The notes under the pieces were generated by a model. The model did no database searches, was not told the origin of the DNA, and saw only the letters and a program-made list of their open reading frames with translations. Below, one piece after another: positions 46,361 through 55,808 of a stretch of 64,000 bases of DNA (the stretch's first letter is position 1; every line of letters begins with the position of its first letter). Made by a program: the position numbers and the translations under genes. The stretch is from Iodobacter ciconiae (GTDB lineage Bacteria; Pseudomonadota; Gammaproteobacteria; Burkholderiales; Chitinibacteraceae), in assembly GCF_003952345.1 (NCBI RefSeq), contig NZ_CP034433.1, positions 3,813,378 through 3,877,377 of the forward strand, written 5' to 3'.

Positions 46361-48499
46361 TTATTTTTCTGTCATCACAATTAAATTACCTTGCTCTCCC
46401 CTGCTTAGTCGCTGCTGATGGAGCTGGACCAGGGGATCATTGGGGTGCTTCAGAGCCAGCTCGTTAAACAGCAGGATTGCATCGGGCGATTGTTGTGACA
46501 TGGCCTGATAAGCATTGCAATAGGATTCAAGCTCGGCATAGTTAGCCAGGCGTGACGGGGTGAGTGGTTCAAAAACCTGTAATGGCAGGCTTTTTCCTTT
46601 AAGCATTAAATGCCCGATGGGGCGGGTCTGAGCGTTTGGGCAGCCTGATAAAGTTGCTTCGGACAGGCAGATATGTGTGCCCAGACGCTTGTTTACGCTT
46701 TCTAAGCGCGCCGCAGTGTTGACTGGGTCGCCCAGCGCACGGTAGTCGAAAATAGTTGAGCCACCAAAATTGCCCACAATCACCTCGCCCGAATGAATGC
46801 CAATGCGGGTCAGACCAAAACGCAGGCCCTTGGCATTGAGTTCTTTGGAGTAATTGCTGGCAAACTCATCCATTTCTAGGGCGCAGCTCAATGCACGGGC
46901 GCGGTGATCGGCTTGCGGTACGGGAGCAGAAAACATAATAGCCACAGCGTCACCTACAATCCGGTCCAGTGTGCCTTCGTGTTTAAACGCAATAGCGATC
47001 ATTTGATCCAGATAGTCATTAAGTAAGATCACGGCACGGGCAGGATCAATGCTTTCCATCAGTGAGGTGAAATCGGCCAGATCGGTAAAAATAAAGCTGC
47101 ATTCCTGCCGCCGTCCACCCAGGGCCATCGAATCAGGATGTGCGATCAGGTGGCTAACCCGGTTGGGTGATACATAGCGTGAAAATGCCTGCTTGATCCA
47201 GCGCTGCTCCCGCTCGCTCATCCAGTGATGCAGCAGGCTGCCGCTCATAAATGTGGCGGCAAACATCAGGGATGGCGTAACTGTATTGATCAATAGTGTG
47301 TATGTGGAAAACGCGTACCATCCTCCCAGTTGTAATAACAGGAGCAGGGCAATGGTGGTGCCTGCCGCATACAGTGCCCAGGTGCGTACCGCAATAAAGC
47401 CGATGAGCAGGCAGCCTGCCAGGGTAGCCATGATTTCGGCTAGTTTGGCCCAGGCCGGGCGTTGTAAAATATGGCCGGAGCTTATTTGCTCCAGAAGCTG
47501 TGCATGTGCTTCTACGCCGGGCAGGATGCGGCCAAGTGGGCTGAAACGCAGATCCATCAGCCCCTGAGCCGAGCTGCCGACTAGGATCATCTTGCCTTGT
47601 AGCTGTTCTTTGGGAATCTGCCCCGCCAGGAGTTTCCAGGCGGGTAAGTAGCGCTCGGGGCTGTGGGGGGCGTAGTGCATCCAGACTTCGCCATTTTCGG
47701 TTGTCGGTATTCGATAGCGCCCTATCCGTATCTCACTGATTCCCTGGCCATTTTCCCGTGTTTTTAAAATATAGTTTTTCTCTCCCTGGGTCACGCGAAG
47801 GACTTCTGCATCCAGAGAGGGGACAGACTCCCCGGCAACACGGAGCAGAAGTGGAATGCGGCGAATTACTCCGTCACTATCAGGCACAAAATTAAGCGCA
47901 CCATTACCGCTGGCTGCGTTTTCGAATTCTGCCCGTGCCAAAATGGCGCTTTGAAAGCTATGCAGCCAGCGATCAGGCGGTGGGCCGGCATAGACATAGC
48001 GAAAGGGCCGGGTAGACGGGTGTATTTCGCCATCAGGTGATTCGCGCTGTACGGCAAAGCCAAGCACCACCGGGGCTTTTTGGATGCTTTGTACAAACAG
48101 CTGATCATAATCGGGAAGTGCTTCAAGCTCGTTGCGTAAAGCGTTGTCGAGCGTCCAGAGGTTAAGCATTGCGCGTGGTGTGGTGCGGTCTGCCTCCGCG
48201 AAAACCACGTCAAAGCCAATAGCTGCTGCTTCTGCCGCATGTAATTTATCTACTATCTCGGCCATCTGTTTACGTGGCCATGGCCATTGTCCCAAGCGGG
48301 TAAGGCTTTCATCGTCAATATCAATAATTCGCACCGAATGATCAGTATTAGCCCGCGGCGACCAGCGCTGGTACTGATCAAACATATTATTGCGCAGTGA
48401 TTGCAGCAGTGCCGGGTCAACCAAAAGCAGGACTAAGCCAATCAAAGCTGCGGCGAGCGGAAGAAGAACACTGAGGCGCAGGAGTGATTGATTATTCAT
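46361..48499 (-). CDS. CHASE2-domain class III adenylate/guanylate cyclase
   Basis: A 712-residue membrane sensor-cyclase. An N-terminal helix, a periplasmic CHASE2 domain (about 40-330; DDESLTRLGQWPWPR, GFDVVFAEADR), three membrane helices (about 345-415) and a class III cyclase domain (about 465-640). Metal-binding aspartates are visible in FIFTDLADFT and RIVGDAVAIMF. The residue four before the second Asp is Arg where cyclases of known specificity have Lys, and YRALGDPVN has Arg in place of the adenine-contacting Asp/Thr. cAMP is likely but cannot be called from these residues. Paired with the HD gene and divergent from FecR/OmpA genes. Confidence 0.9.
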   Translation of the reverse strand: MNNQSLLRLSVLLPLAAALIGLVLLLVDPALLQSLRNNMFDQYQRWSPRANTDHSVRIIDIDDESLTRLGQWPWPRKQMAEIVDKLHAAEAAAIGFDVVFAEADRTTPRAMLNLWTLDNALRNELEALPDYDQLFVQSIQKAPVVLGFAVQRESPDGEIHPSTRPFRYVYAGPPPDRWLHSFQSAILARAEFENAASGNGALNFVPDSDGVIRRIPLLLRVAGESVPSLDAEVLRVTQGEKNYILKTRENGQGISEIRIGRYRIPTTENGEVWMHYAPHSPERYLPAWKLLAGQIPKEQLQGKMILVGSSAQGLMDLRFSPLGRILPGVEAHAQLLEQISSGHILQRPAWAKLAEIMATLAGCLLIGFIAVRTWALYAAGTTIALLLLLQLGGWYAFSTYTLLINTVTPSLMFAATFMSGSLLHHWMSEREQRWIKQAFSRYVSPNRVSHLIAHPDSMALGGRRQECSFIFTDLADFTSLMESIDPARAVILLNDYLDQMIAIAFKHEGTLDRIVGDAVAIMFSAPVPQADHRARALSCALEMDEFASNYSKELNAKGLRFGLTRIGIHSGEVIVGNFGGSTIFDYRALGDPVNTAARLESVNKRLGTHICLSEATLSGCPNAQTRPIGHLMLKGKSLPLQVFEPLTPSRLANYAELESYCNAYQAMSQQSPDAILLFNELALKHPNDPLVQLHQQRLSRGEQGNLIVMTEK

Positions 48500-48764
48500 A
48501 ATGGTCTGATGCGTTTTTCTTACGCTGGACTGTTGATTTTTAGTAGATTGACATAATAAAAGCCATAGTGTCTTGGTAATTTGGATAATTGCCTATCTGT
48601 CGCTATGCTGAATTTTATTTGTAGAAATTAGATCATGGCTGTGTGGGGCGATTCGCATTAGGCGGTTGTAGTGGTCTGCTGGGTTGGGGTGAGGGGTTTA
48701 ATGCTTATAGACGCGTATTAAGCTGATGGTATTTAATGCTTTTTTATCAAAGAAGGAGGAATCA

Positions 48765-49202
48765 ATGATGCTTAAATTCACTTTCGTTGGTGGATTATTA
48801 TTATCCTCTGCTTTATGCGCTGCCGCATCGCCTGTGGCTTACGTTAAAAATGTGAGTGGTGACGCTTCGGTTACAACAGGTGGTCTTGTGGTCAAAGCAG
48901 AAGTTGGCACCGCTATTATGCAGGGTAGTGTATTAAAAACCGGCGCAAAAAGCAGCATGGGGCTTACTTTTAAAGACGAAACCATGATGTCTTTTGGTCC
49001 TGACACTCAGCTGACCGTAGATGAATTCCTGTATGTGCCAGCCCAGGGTAAGCTGAGTCTGGTCAGTATGCTGGCCAGGGGAACAATGAACTATGTATCA
49101 GGAGCGATCGCTAAAATGCAGCCGGATGCAGTTTCGATTAAAACACCTGCTGGCATTATCGGTGTGCGTGGTACCCAGTTTGTTGTAAAGGTTGAGGAGT
49201 AA
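48765..49202 (+). CDS. FecR-domain periplasmic protein
   Basis: About 145 residues from ATG 48765, chosen because AGGAGG lies ten bases upstream. Sec signal (FVGGLLLSSALCAAASP) followed by a FecR domain: VKNVSGDASVTTGG, SVLKTGAKSSMGLTFKDET, and IKTPAGIIGVRGTQFVV at the end. It is a stand-alone periplasmic FecR domain, not the sigma-regulator form with a cytoplasmic part. It is divergent from the CHASE2 cyclase gene and directly followed by an OmpA-like gene. FecR and CHASE2 genes often occur together. Confidence 0.88.
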   Translation: MMLKFTFVGGLLLSSALCAAASPVAYVKNVSGDASVTTGGLVVKAEVGTAIMQGSVLKTGAKSSMGLTFKDETMMSFGPDTQLTVDEFLYVPAQGKLSLVSMLARGTMNYVSGAIAKMQPDAVSIKTPAGIIGVRGTQFVVKVEE

Positions 49203-49205
49203 TGC

Positions 49206-49805
49206 ATGCATGTTAACAGGCATAAGCGGCTTTTAGGCTCAATTATATTGCTTGCACTGTTTTTGCTGCAGGGCTGCGCCTCGAACTCCTACATTGTACT
49301 GCTTAAAAATCCGGACGGCCATACCGGCTCGGTGTATATCAAGGGTAAACAGGGGCAGCGGCTGATTAATGTTGCCGGCTATGGCGCTGCGCTTGACGGA
49401 TCAGAAGCGCCGGTACCTGTTGATATGAAACAGATTAAGGAAGATTTTAGTGATGCAATAGCGGCCCGGCCTAAAACTCCCAAGCATTACCTGTTATATT
49501 TCAAGATTGACACTACGCTTACTAGTGAATCTGAAATATTGTTGCCAAAAATCATTGCTGAAGCTAAAAAACGGCCTGCTGCCGATGTCCTGGTGATAGG
49601 GCATACCGATGCTCTGGGTAGTGTGGTTATCAATGAGGAGCTTGCTCTGGTACGAGCGACTCTGGTGGCTAAGTGGTTAAAGCAAAAAGGGCTTCAATAT
49701 CAAGCTCTGACGGTGGAATCACGTGGCAAGCGTAATTTATTAGTGATGACGCCAGATGAAACTCTGGAGCTGAAAAACAGGCGGGTTGAGGTTTCGATCC
49801 GTTGA
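49206..49805 (+). CDS. OmpA-family lipoprotein
   Basis: A 199-residue outer-membrane lipoprotein: signal ending LLQGC (Cys 24), an N-terminal domain of about 90 residues, then an OmpA C-terminal peptidoglycan-binding domain (LLYFKIDTTLTSESE, ADVLVIGHTDALGSVVINEELALVRA, ESRGKRN...NRRVEVSI). GAGGAG overlaps the FecR stop just upstream, so the pair is translationally linked. Probably anchors the FecR/CHASE2 sensing assembly to the wall. Ends before a strong bidirectional terminator. Confidence 0.9.
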   Translation: MHVNRHKRLLGSIILLALFLLQGCASNSYIVLLKNPDGHTGSVYIKGKQGQRLINVAGYGAALDGSEAPVPVDMKQIKEDFSDAIAARPKTPKHYLLYFKIDTTLTSESEILLPKIIAEAKKRPAADVLVIGHTDALGSVVINEELALVRATLVAKWLKQKGLQYQALTVESRGKRNLLVMTPDETLELKNRRVEVSIR

Positions 49806-49841
49806 TATTGCTGGGTATCGAATTTTGAAATACCAGAGAAA

Positions 49842-49877
49842 AAAGAGCCCGCTTTAAATAAAAGCGGGCTCTTTTTT
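49842..49877. terminator. bidirectional terminator
   Basis: AAAGAGCCCGCTTT and AAAGCGGGCTCTTT pair around an AAATA centre; A-runs before and T-runs after allow use on both strands. It separates the convergent OmpA-like gene and hutH. Confidence 0.92.
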
Positions 49878-49883
49878 TGAGGT

Positions 49884-51419
49884 TTAAACCGAAGGCAATA
49901 AACCCGGCAGGCTGAATGTGTTGTAAGCCGCACTGCTGATCAGGGCGGCGGCTTTTTCGATATCGGGCGCAAAGTAGCGGTCTTTATCGTAAAAAGTCAC
50001 CTCGGCGCGCAGCAGTGCTTTGGCGGCTTCAAGCTTATTAGACGCTTTGTGAGGAGCTCTGAAATCAGTCCCCTGGCAAGCGGCCAGTAATTCTACTGCC
50101 AGAATGCCTGCGGTGTTCTCGCTCATGTCTTTCAGGCGGCGCGCCGCAAAAGTGGCCATGGAAACATGGTCTTCCTGATTGGCGGATGTCGGCAGGCTGT
50201 CTACTGATGCGGGATGAGCCAGCGATTTGTTTTCAGAAGCCAGCGCAGCACCGGTTACCTGGGCGATCATAAAGCCGGAATTAACGCCGCCGTTGTTGAC
50301 TAAGAAAGCTGGCAATTTAGACAGATTATTGTCGATCAGCAGCGCCATACGGCGCTCGGACAAAGAGCCGATTTCGGCAATTGCCAGTGCCAGGTTGTCC
50401 GCAGCAAAGGCCACCGGCTCGGCGTGGAAATTGCCGCCTGATAGAATCAGATTGTCGTCAGAGAACACCAGCGGGTTATCTGATACGGCATTGGCTTCTA
50501 CCAATAAAGTTGCTGCCGAATTGCGGATTTGCGTCAGGCACGCGCCCATCACCTGTGGCTGGCAGCGCAGTGAATACGGGTCTTGCACCTTGCCGCAGTT
50601 GGCGTGGGCCTGGGCGATTTCACTCGTTTCCCCCAGCAAGTCACGGTAAAACTTGGCCGAATCAATCTGCCCTGCATGGCCGCGTACGGCATGGATACGC
50701 GCATCAAATGGCGTGCGGCTGCCCATGGCAGCTTCCACCGATAAGCTGCCAGCAACGGATGCGGCAATAAATAAATCTTCAGCGGCAAATAAGCCTTCTA
50801 GCGCAAAGGCAGTCGATGCCTGAGTGCCATTCAATAGCGCCAGGCCTTCTTTCGGGGCCAGCACGATAGGCTCTAAACCGGCCGCTTGCATCGCTGCTGC
50901 GCCAGTGACGCGTTTACCATCGACAAAGGCTTCGCCTTCACCAATCAAAACGGCGCTCATATGGGATAGCGGGGCTAAATCGCCCGATGCGCCTACTGAG
51001 CCTTTTTGTGGAATCACGGGGTAAATCTGATGGTTAAACAGGGTAATCAGCGCTTCGATTACCGAGCGGCGAATACCGGAAAAACCACGCGCCAGGGAGT
51101 TGATTTTCAGCGCCATCAGCAAACGCACCGTGCCGTTTTTCATCGGTTTGCCTATGCCCGCCGCATGCGAAAGCACGATGGAGCGTTGCAGTAATTCCAA
51201 CTCATCATCGGCGATTTTGGTGCTGGCCAAGAGGCCAAAGCCGGTGTTAATGCCATACACCGTGCGACCTTCAGTCAGAACACGTGCTACGGTGGCGGCA
51301 GCAGCATCAATGCCTGCATGGGAAGAGGCATCCAGGCTAAGGGTGATGCTTTCATCACGGGCAATCTGGCGTAAGTCTGCAAGCGTTAATTGGCCGGGCT
51401 TGATATTCAATGTGCTCAT
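49884..51419 (-). CDS. hutH: histidine ammonia-lyase
   Basis: A 511-residue cytoplasmic enzyme converting histidine to urocanate and ammonia, step one of histidine utilisation. The MIO-forming tripeptide Ala-Ser-Gly is in [14 protein letters not shown] (about residues 143-145). Other family marks: YGINTGFG (Tyr near the active site), [11 protein letters not shown] and the SADNLA-type region ([16 protein letters not shown]). Last gene of the hut cluster; about 165 bases with a nested palindrome separate it from hutU. Confidence 0.97.
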   Translation of the reverse strand: MSTLNIKPGQLTLADLRQIARDESITLSLDASSHAGIDAAAATVARVLTEGRTVYGINTGFGLLASTKIADDELELLQRSIVLSHAAGIGKPMKNGTVRLLMALKINSLARGFSGIRRSVIEALITLFNHQIYPVIPQKGSVGASGDLAPLSHMSAVLIGEGEAFVDGKRVTGAAAMQAAGLEPIVLAPKEGLALLNGTQASTAFALEGLFAAEDLFIAASVAGSLSVEAAMGSRTPFDARIHAVRGHAGQIDSAKFYRDLLGETSEIAQAHANCGKVQDPYSLRCQPQVMGACLTQIRNSAATLLVEANAVSDNPLVFSDDNLILSGGNFHAEPVAFAADNLALAIAEIGSLSERRMALLIDNNLSKLPAFLVNNGGVNSGFMIAQVTGAALASENKSLAHPASVDSLPTSANQEDHVSMATFAARRLKDMSENTAGILAVELLAACQGTDFRAPHKASNKLEAAKALLRAEVTFYDKDRYFAPDIEKAAALISSAAYNTFSLPGLLPSV

Positions 51420-51445
51420 TGTGTGATCCAGTGTGTTTGTATTTG

Positions 51446-51532
51446 TAGGATGGGTGGAGCCTGCTTTTGGCGATACCCATCAATATGCTTGCGATGGGTA
51501 TCGCCATAAAAATACCGGCTCCACCCATCCTA
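51446..51532. repeat. nested palindromic element between hutU and hutH
   Basis: Outer arms of 16 bases (51446-51461 and 51517-51532) and inner arms of 14 bases (51468-51481 and 51493-51506) are exactly complementary. The GGATGGGTGGAGCC and GGCGATACCCATC strings are typical of dispersed palindromic elements in this bacterial group. It may end transcription or stabilise the upstream hutU message. Confidence 0.85.
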
Positions 51533-51583
51533 TGAACTGTGCTTCTCTGTGAAAGTTTGTGGTTCGAAATTTGGGTCTGCTAT

Positions 51584-53254
51584 TTATTTCAGCATCGGCA
51601 AATCTAATCCCTGCTCTTTGGCGCAGTTTTTGGCGATGTCGTAGCCTGCGTCGGCGTGGCGCATGACGCCGGTGCCGGGGTCGTTCCACAATACGCGGCC
51701 CAAGCGTTTGGCAGCGGCGTCTGTGCCGTCAGCCACAATCACCACGCCTGAATGCTGGGAAAAGCCCATCCCTACGCCGCCGCCGTGGTGCAGTGACACC
51801 CAGGTTGCGCCGCCTGCAGTATTTAAGAGTGCATTTAAAAGTGGCCAGTCGGATACGGCATCCGAGCCATCCAGCATGGACTCGGTTTCGCGGTTTGGGG
51901 ATGCCACCGAGCCAGAGTCGAGGTGATCGCGGCCGATCACAATCGGCTCTTTCAGCTCGCCATTTTTAACCATTTCATTAAAAGCCAGCGCCAGGCGGGC
52001 GCGATCTTTCAGGCCTACCCAGCAAATACGCGCTGGCAAGCCCTGGAAGGCGATGCGTTCACGCGCCATATCCAGCCAGTTGTGCAGATGCGGGTTGTCC
52101 GGGATCAGCTCTTTGACCTTGGCGTCTGTTTTGTAGATGTCTTCCGGGTCGCCAGAGAGTGCTACCCAGCGGAAAGGGCCGATGCCTTCGCAAAACAGCG
52201 GGCGTACATAGGCGGGCACAAAGCCGGGGAAGTCGAATGCGTTGCTTACGCCTTCTTCCAGCGCCATTTGGCGGATGTTATTACCGTAATCGACCGTTGC
52301 CGCGCCACGCGCTTGTAAATCCAGCATCGCTTGCACTTGTTTAGCCATGGATTGCTTGGCGGCTTTGCTTACGCCTGCCGGATCAGTTTTTTGCGCCTCA
52401 CGCCATTTGGCAATATCCCAGCCCTGCGGCAGGTAGCCGTGTACCGGGTCGTGCGCTGATGTCTGATCGGTGACGCAATCCGGGGTAATACCCCGGGCAA
52501 CCAGCTCGGTAAACACATCGGCGGCATTGCCCAAAAGGCCAACGGATGCTGGTTTGCCGGCTTCTTTTGCGTTCGCTACGATGGCCAGCGCTTCATCCAG
52601 GGTGGTCGCTTTGCGGTCTACATAGCGGGTTTTAAGGCGGAAATCGATGCGGGTTTCATCGCATTCCACGGCGATCATCGAAAAACCTGCCATGGTGGCC
52701 GCCAGTGGCTGCGCGCCGCCCATGCCGCCCAAACCGCCGGTCAATACCCAGCGCCCCTGCGCCACACCGCCAAAATGCTGCTTGGCCATCGCCACAAACG
52801 TCTCATAGGTGCCTTGCACAATGCCCTGGCTGCCGATGTAAATCCAGCTGCCTGCGGTCATCTGGCCGTACATCATCAGGCCTTTTTTATCTAACTCGTT
52901 GAAGTGTTCCCAATTGGCCCAGTGAGGCACCAGATTGGAGTTCGCCAGCAGCACGCGTGGTGCATCGGGGTGCGATGGAAACACGCCAACCGGCTTGCCC
53001 GATTGAATCAGCAGCGTTTGATCGTCTTCCAAGCGAGTGAGCACTTCTAAGATCTTGTCGTAGCATTCCCAATTACGCGCCGCACGGCCAATACCGCCGT
53101 AAACCACAAGTGATTGCGGATACTCGGCCACTTCGGTGTCGAGATTGTTCTGGATCATGCGAAAAGCGGCTTCGGTCAGCCAGTTTTTACAAGTCAACTC
53201 GCTACCGCGTGGCGCGCGAATAAGGCGGGAAGGATCATGGCGTGGATCGGTCAT
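51584..53254 (-). CDS. hutU: urocanate hydratase
   Basis: A 556-residue cytoplasmic NAD-dependent enzyme turning urocanate into imidazolone propionate. NAD-binding [11 protein letters not shown] (about residue 175), an early conserved [12 protein letters not shown], a metal-free active site with [11 protein letters not shown], and the late [18 protein letters not shown] and [13 protein letters not shown] are all present. Length matches the family. Transcribed with hutG upstream, though a repeat-bearing gap of 200 bases lies between them. Confidence 0.97.
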   Translation of the reverse strand: MTDPRHDPSRLIRAPRGSELTCKNWLTEAAFRMIQNNLDTEVAEYPQSLVVYGGIGRAARNWECYDKILEVLTRLEDDQTLLIQSGKPVGVFPSHPDAPRVLLANSNLVPHWANWEHFNELDKKGLMMYGQMTAGSWIYIGSQGIVQGTYETFVAMAKQHFGGVAQGRWVLTGGLGGMGGAQPLAATMAGFSMIAVECDETRIDFRLKTRYVDRKATTLDEALAIVANAKEAGKPASVGLLGNAADVFTELVARGITPDCVTDQTSAHDPVHGYLPQGWDIAKWREAQKTDPAGVSKAAKQSMAKQVQAMLDLQARGAATVDYGNNIRQMALEEGVSNAFDFPGFVPAYVRPLFCEGIGPFRWVALSGDPEDIYKTDAKVKELIPDNPHLHNWLDMARERIAFQGLPARICWVGLKDRARLALAFNEMVKNGELKEPIVIGRDHLDSGSVASPNRETESMLDGSDAVSDWPLLNALLNTAGGATWVSLHHGGGVGMGFSQHSGVVIVADGTDAAAKRLGRVLWNDPGTGVMRHADAGYDIAKNCAKEQGLDLPMLK

Positions 53255-53306
53255 GGTAATGGCTCCGGTTGATGAGATGGCGGGTAGTCAGTAAGGTCAA
53301 AAAGGT

Positions 53307-53455
53307 CTGTAGACACAGAGAACAGTGAGCACACAGAGCACACAGAGAAAACCATGAGAAAAATGGATAATTTTTTTGAAGGTGTAAGTATTTTGCCCTT
53401 TCTCTCGTTTTTCTCAGTGTGCTGCTTTTTAACTCCGTGTTCTCTGTGTCTACAG
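53307..53455. repeat. long inverted-repeat element between hutG and hutU
   Basis: CTGTAGACACAGAGAACA (53307-53324) is exactly complementary to 53438-53455, with further CACAGAG/CTCTGTG-like material in between. The 113-base centre is AT-rich. A related unit is at 42500-42560. It abuts the hutG stop at 53459. Confidence 0.88.
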
Positions 53456-53458
53456 AAC

Positions 53459-54388
53459 TTAGGTTTTTAAAGGTCTAAAGCTTCTGCAAATCGCCCATGC
53501 CAGCCGGGCGGCGGCTTTTGCGCCGTGGCTGTCTATGTCAAACAGCGGGTTGAATTCCACTAAGTCTGCTGCGACGAGTTTTCTGCTGGCAGCAAGCAGC
53601 CGGCTAAGGTGCTCGATCACGCTGATTTCTACTCCAAAGCCTGCCGGGGCGGAGACGGCGGGCATTTGTGCTGCGGGCAATACGTCCAGATCAATCGTTA
53701 GATAAACCACATCAACCTGATCGATAAAGGCTTGCAACTGCGCCACCGTTTCTGTCAGCTGCCACGGTGTCATCTCGGTATCGAGCCGCCATGCGGCTTG
53801 CACTTGCCGCGCTTTATTAAATAGCGCCTCGGTATTGGCGGTTTCGGCCACGCCCATGCAGAGGTATTGAAAATCCTGCCCGCGTTTGGCGCATGAAGCA
53901 GCGATCTGGGCAAAGGGCGTGCCGGATGTGGCCTCGCTTGCCACGCGTAAATCAAAGTGCGCGTCGAAATTCACAATGCCGATGCGCTGGCTTGGGTGGG
54001 CGTTGGTAATGCCCAGCCAGTGGCCGAAAGCCGTTTCATGTCCGCCACCGAGCACTAGCGACAAATGACCGGCTTGAATATTTTGGCTCACTGCGGCAGC
54101 AAGGCGTTGATGAGCTGCATCTAAATCGCCGTTTTCGCAGGCCACGTCGCCAGCATCATAAAGCGGCAGAGAGGGGTGGTAAGCCAGATTGGCCAGCGCT
54201 TTACGCAAAGCCACCGGCCCGGCTGCCGCCCCAATCCGCCCCTGATTGCGGCGCACACCTTCATCACAGGCAAAGCCAAGCAGGGCGATCCCGGAGGCTT
54301 GGTCAGCGGCTAAGGGCTGCACCACTTGATGCCAGCGCAGCGCTGCATCGCCTTCAGCAGCATCAATACGCCCAGTCCAGACGGTCAT
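53459..54388 (-). CDS. hutG: formimidoylglutamase
   Basis: A 309-residue ureohydrolase-family enzyme cutting formimidoylglutamate to glutamate and formamide, the last step here. Manganese-site motifs of the arginase fold are clear: LGGGHETAFGH, IVNFDAHFDLR and YLTIDLDVLPAAQMPAVSAPAG. The presence of this enzyme rather than HutF plus a deformylase suggests the direct four-enzyme route. Starts 56 bases after the hutI stop. Confidence 0.93.
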   Translation of the reverse strand: MTVWTGRIDAAEGDAALRWHQVVQPLAADQASGIALLGFACDEGVRRNQGRIGAAAGPVALRKALANLAYHPSLPLYDAGDVACENGDLDAAHQRLAAAVSQNIQAGHLSLVLGGGHETAFGHWLGITNAHPSQRIGIVNFDAHFDLRVASEATSGTPFAQIAASCAKRGQDFQYLCMGVAETANTEALFNKARQVQAAWRLDTEMTPWQLTETVAQLQAFIDQVDVVYLTIDLDVLPAAQMPAVSAPAGFGVEISVIEHLSRLLAASRKLVAADLVEFNPLFDIDSHGAKAAARLAWAICRSFRPLKT

Positions 54389-54444
54389 GGTTTTATCCTG
54401 TTTAAACTTTTAGAAAATGCGGTAAATTAAAATGTTGTTGAGGC

Positions 54445-55665
54445 TTAACGGCCCCTAAATACCCGCTGTTTGAGCAGTGGCGTGCCCAGGCTGTAGACGA
54501 TTTCTGCCGGATGATCGATATTCCAGACTAAAAAGTCGGCGACAAAGCCTGCTGCCAGCTGGCCATGGGTGGCTGCGCGCCCCAGTGCCTGCGCTGCGTG
54601 ACGGGTGGTGCCGGTCAGGGCTTCTTCGGGCGTTAGCGCAAACAGCACGCAGGCTTGGTTCATCGCCAAACGGATGGAGGTAAAGGGGCTGGTGCCGGGG
54701 TTGAGATCGGTTGAAACCGCCATTGGCACGCCTGCAGAGCGTAGCGCGGCAACAGGGGGCTTTTGTGTTTCGCGCAAAAAGTAAAATGCGCCGGGCAGCA
54801 GCACCGCCACCGCGCCTGCGGCCTGCATGGCGGCAATGCCCGCCTCGTCCAAGTGTTCAATATGGTCGGCAGACAGGCCATTAAATTCGGCCACTAGCGC
54901 CGCGCCGTGCAAATTGGATAATTGCTCTACGTGGCCTTTTACTTGTAGGCCGTGTTTATGCGCTGCTTCAAAAACACGGCGGGTTTGAGCAGGGCTAAAG
55001 CCTACACCTTCACAGAACATATCCACCGCTTCGGCCAAGTCTTCGCTGGCGGCGGCGGGCAGGATGCGATTAATTACCTCATCAATATATTCATCGCTGC
55101 GGCCTGCAAACTCGGGCGGAACGGCGTGGGCGGCGAGCAGGGTAGGGGCGATTTCAACGGGGTAATTCTCAGCAAACTGGCGGGCCACGCGCAGCTGTTT
55201 TAACTCATCATAAAGACGCAGGCCATAGCCGGATTTAATTTCCAGCGTGGTGACGCCTTCATTCATCAGGGCCAGCAGGCGCGGCAGGCTTTGTGCCGCG
55301 AGATCGGCCTGTGATAAATCCCGGGTGGCGTTCACCGTAGAAACAATCCCGCCACCTTCTGCGGCAATTTGCTGGTAAGGCACGCCCGTCAGGCGTTTTT
55401 CCCATTCCGCCGCACGGTTGCCGCCATAAACCAGATGGGTATGGCAATCGATTAGCCCCGGGGTAATCCAGGCTCCTGCCACATCAATGACGTCTCCCCT
55501 GCCCGCAAACTCGGCCAAGGCCTCGTCCTGTGGCAAAATCGCATGGATGACTTCGCCTTTAATCCATAATGCATGGCCATGCAGCGCACCGTAAGCGGCA
55601 TTATGCTTCGGGGACAGGGTAGCTAGGCGGGTGTTAATCCAAAGTGATTCTGTAGTTGGGGGCAT
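54445..55665 (-). CDS. hutI: imidazolonepropionase
   Basis: About 406 residues from ATG 55665 (MPPTTESLW), the usual family length. An upstream in-frame ATG at 55698 overlaps a palindromic HutC-like operator and is less likely. Amidohydrolase metal motifs: [12 protein letters not shown] (HxH), [31 protein letters not shown] and [12 protein letters not shown] (metal Asp). Converts imidazolone propionate to formimidoylglutamate. First of the hutI-G-U-H run. Confidence 0.93.
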   Translation of the reverse strand: MPPTTESLWINTRLATLSPKHNAAYGALHGHALWIKGEVIHAILPQDEALAEFAGRGDVIDVAGAWITPGLIDCHTHLVYGGNRAAEWEKRLTGVPYQQIAAEGGGIVSTVNATRDLSQADLAAQSLPRLLALMNEGVTTLEIKSGYGLRLYDELKQLRVARQFAENYPVEIAPTLLAAHAVPPEFAGRSDEYIDEVINRILPAAASEDLAEAVDMFCEGVGFSPAQTRRVFEAAHKHGLQVKGHVEQLSNLHGAALVAEFNGLSADHIEHLDEAGIAAMQAAGAVAVLLPGAFYFLRETQKPPVAALRSAGVPMAVSTDLNPGTSPFTSIRLAMNQACVLFALTPEEALTGTTRHAAQALGRAATHGQLAAGFVADFLVWNIDHPAEIVYSLGTPLLKQRVFRGR

Positions 55666-55687
55666 TATTGGCAGCTGACTGTGTAAT

Positions 55688-55697
55688 TGTATATACA
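55688..55697. promoter_or_regulatory. HutC-like operator before hutI
   Basis: TGTATATACA, a perfect 10-bp palindrome within ATTGTATATACAT, matches the known HutC target form. A weaker match (TTGTATAGACAG, 55783-55794) lies about 95 bases further upstream. Repression released by urocanate is expected from HutC biology. Confidence 0.7.
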
Positions 55698-55808
55698 TTT
55701 ACGCATTTTACTGCTGATGTCAAGCAGGGAAAGGTCTAATACATCTTGTATTCAAATGCTTCTGCTTGGGAATGATGGTTTTTTGTATAGACAGATGTAT
55801 CGCCTGGG

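Noticed and set aside
51480..51689. Minus-strand frame at the hutU 3' end
   Set aside because: It is a shadow of hutU plus the palindromic element.
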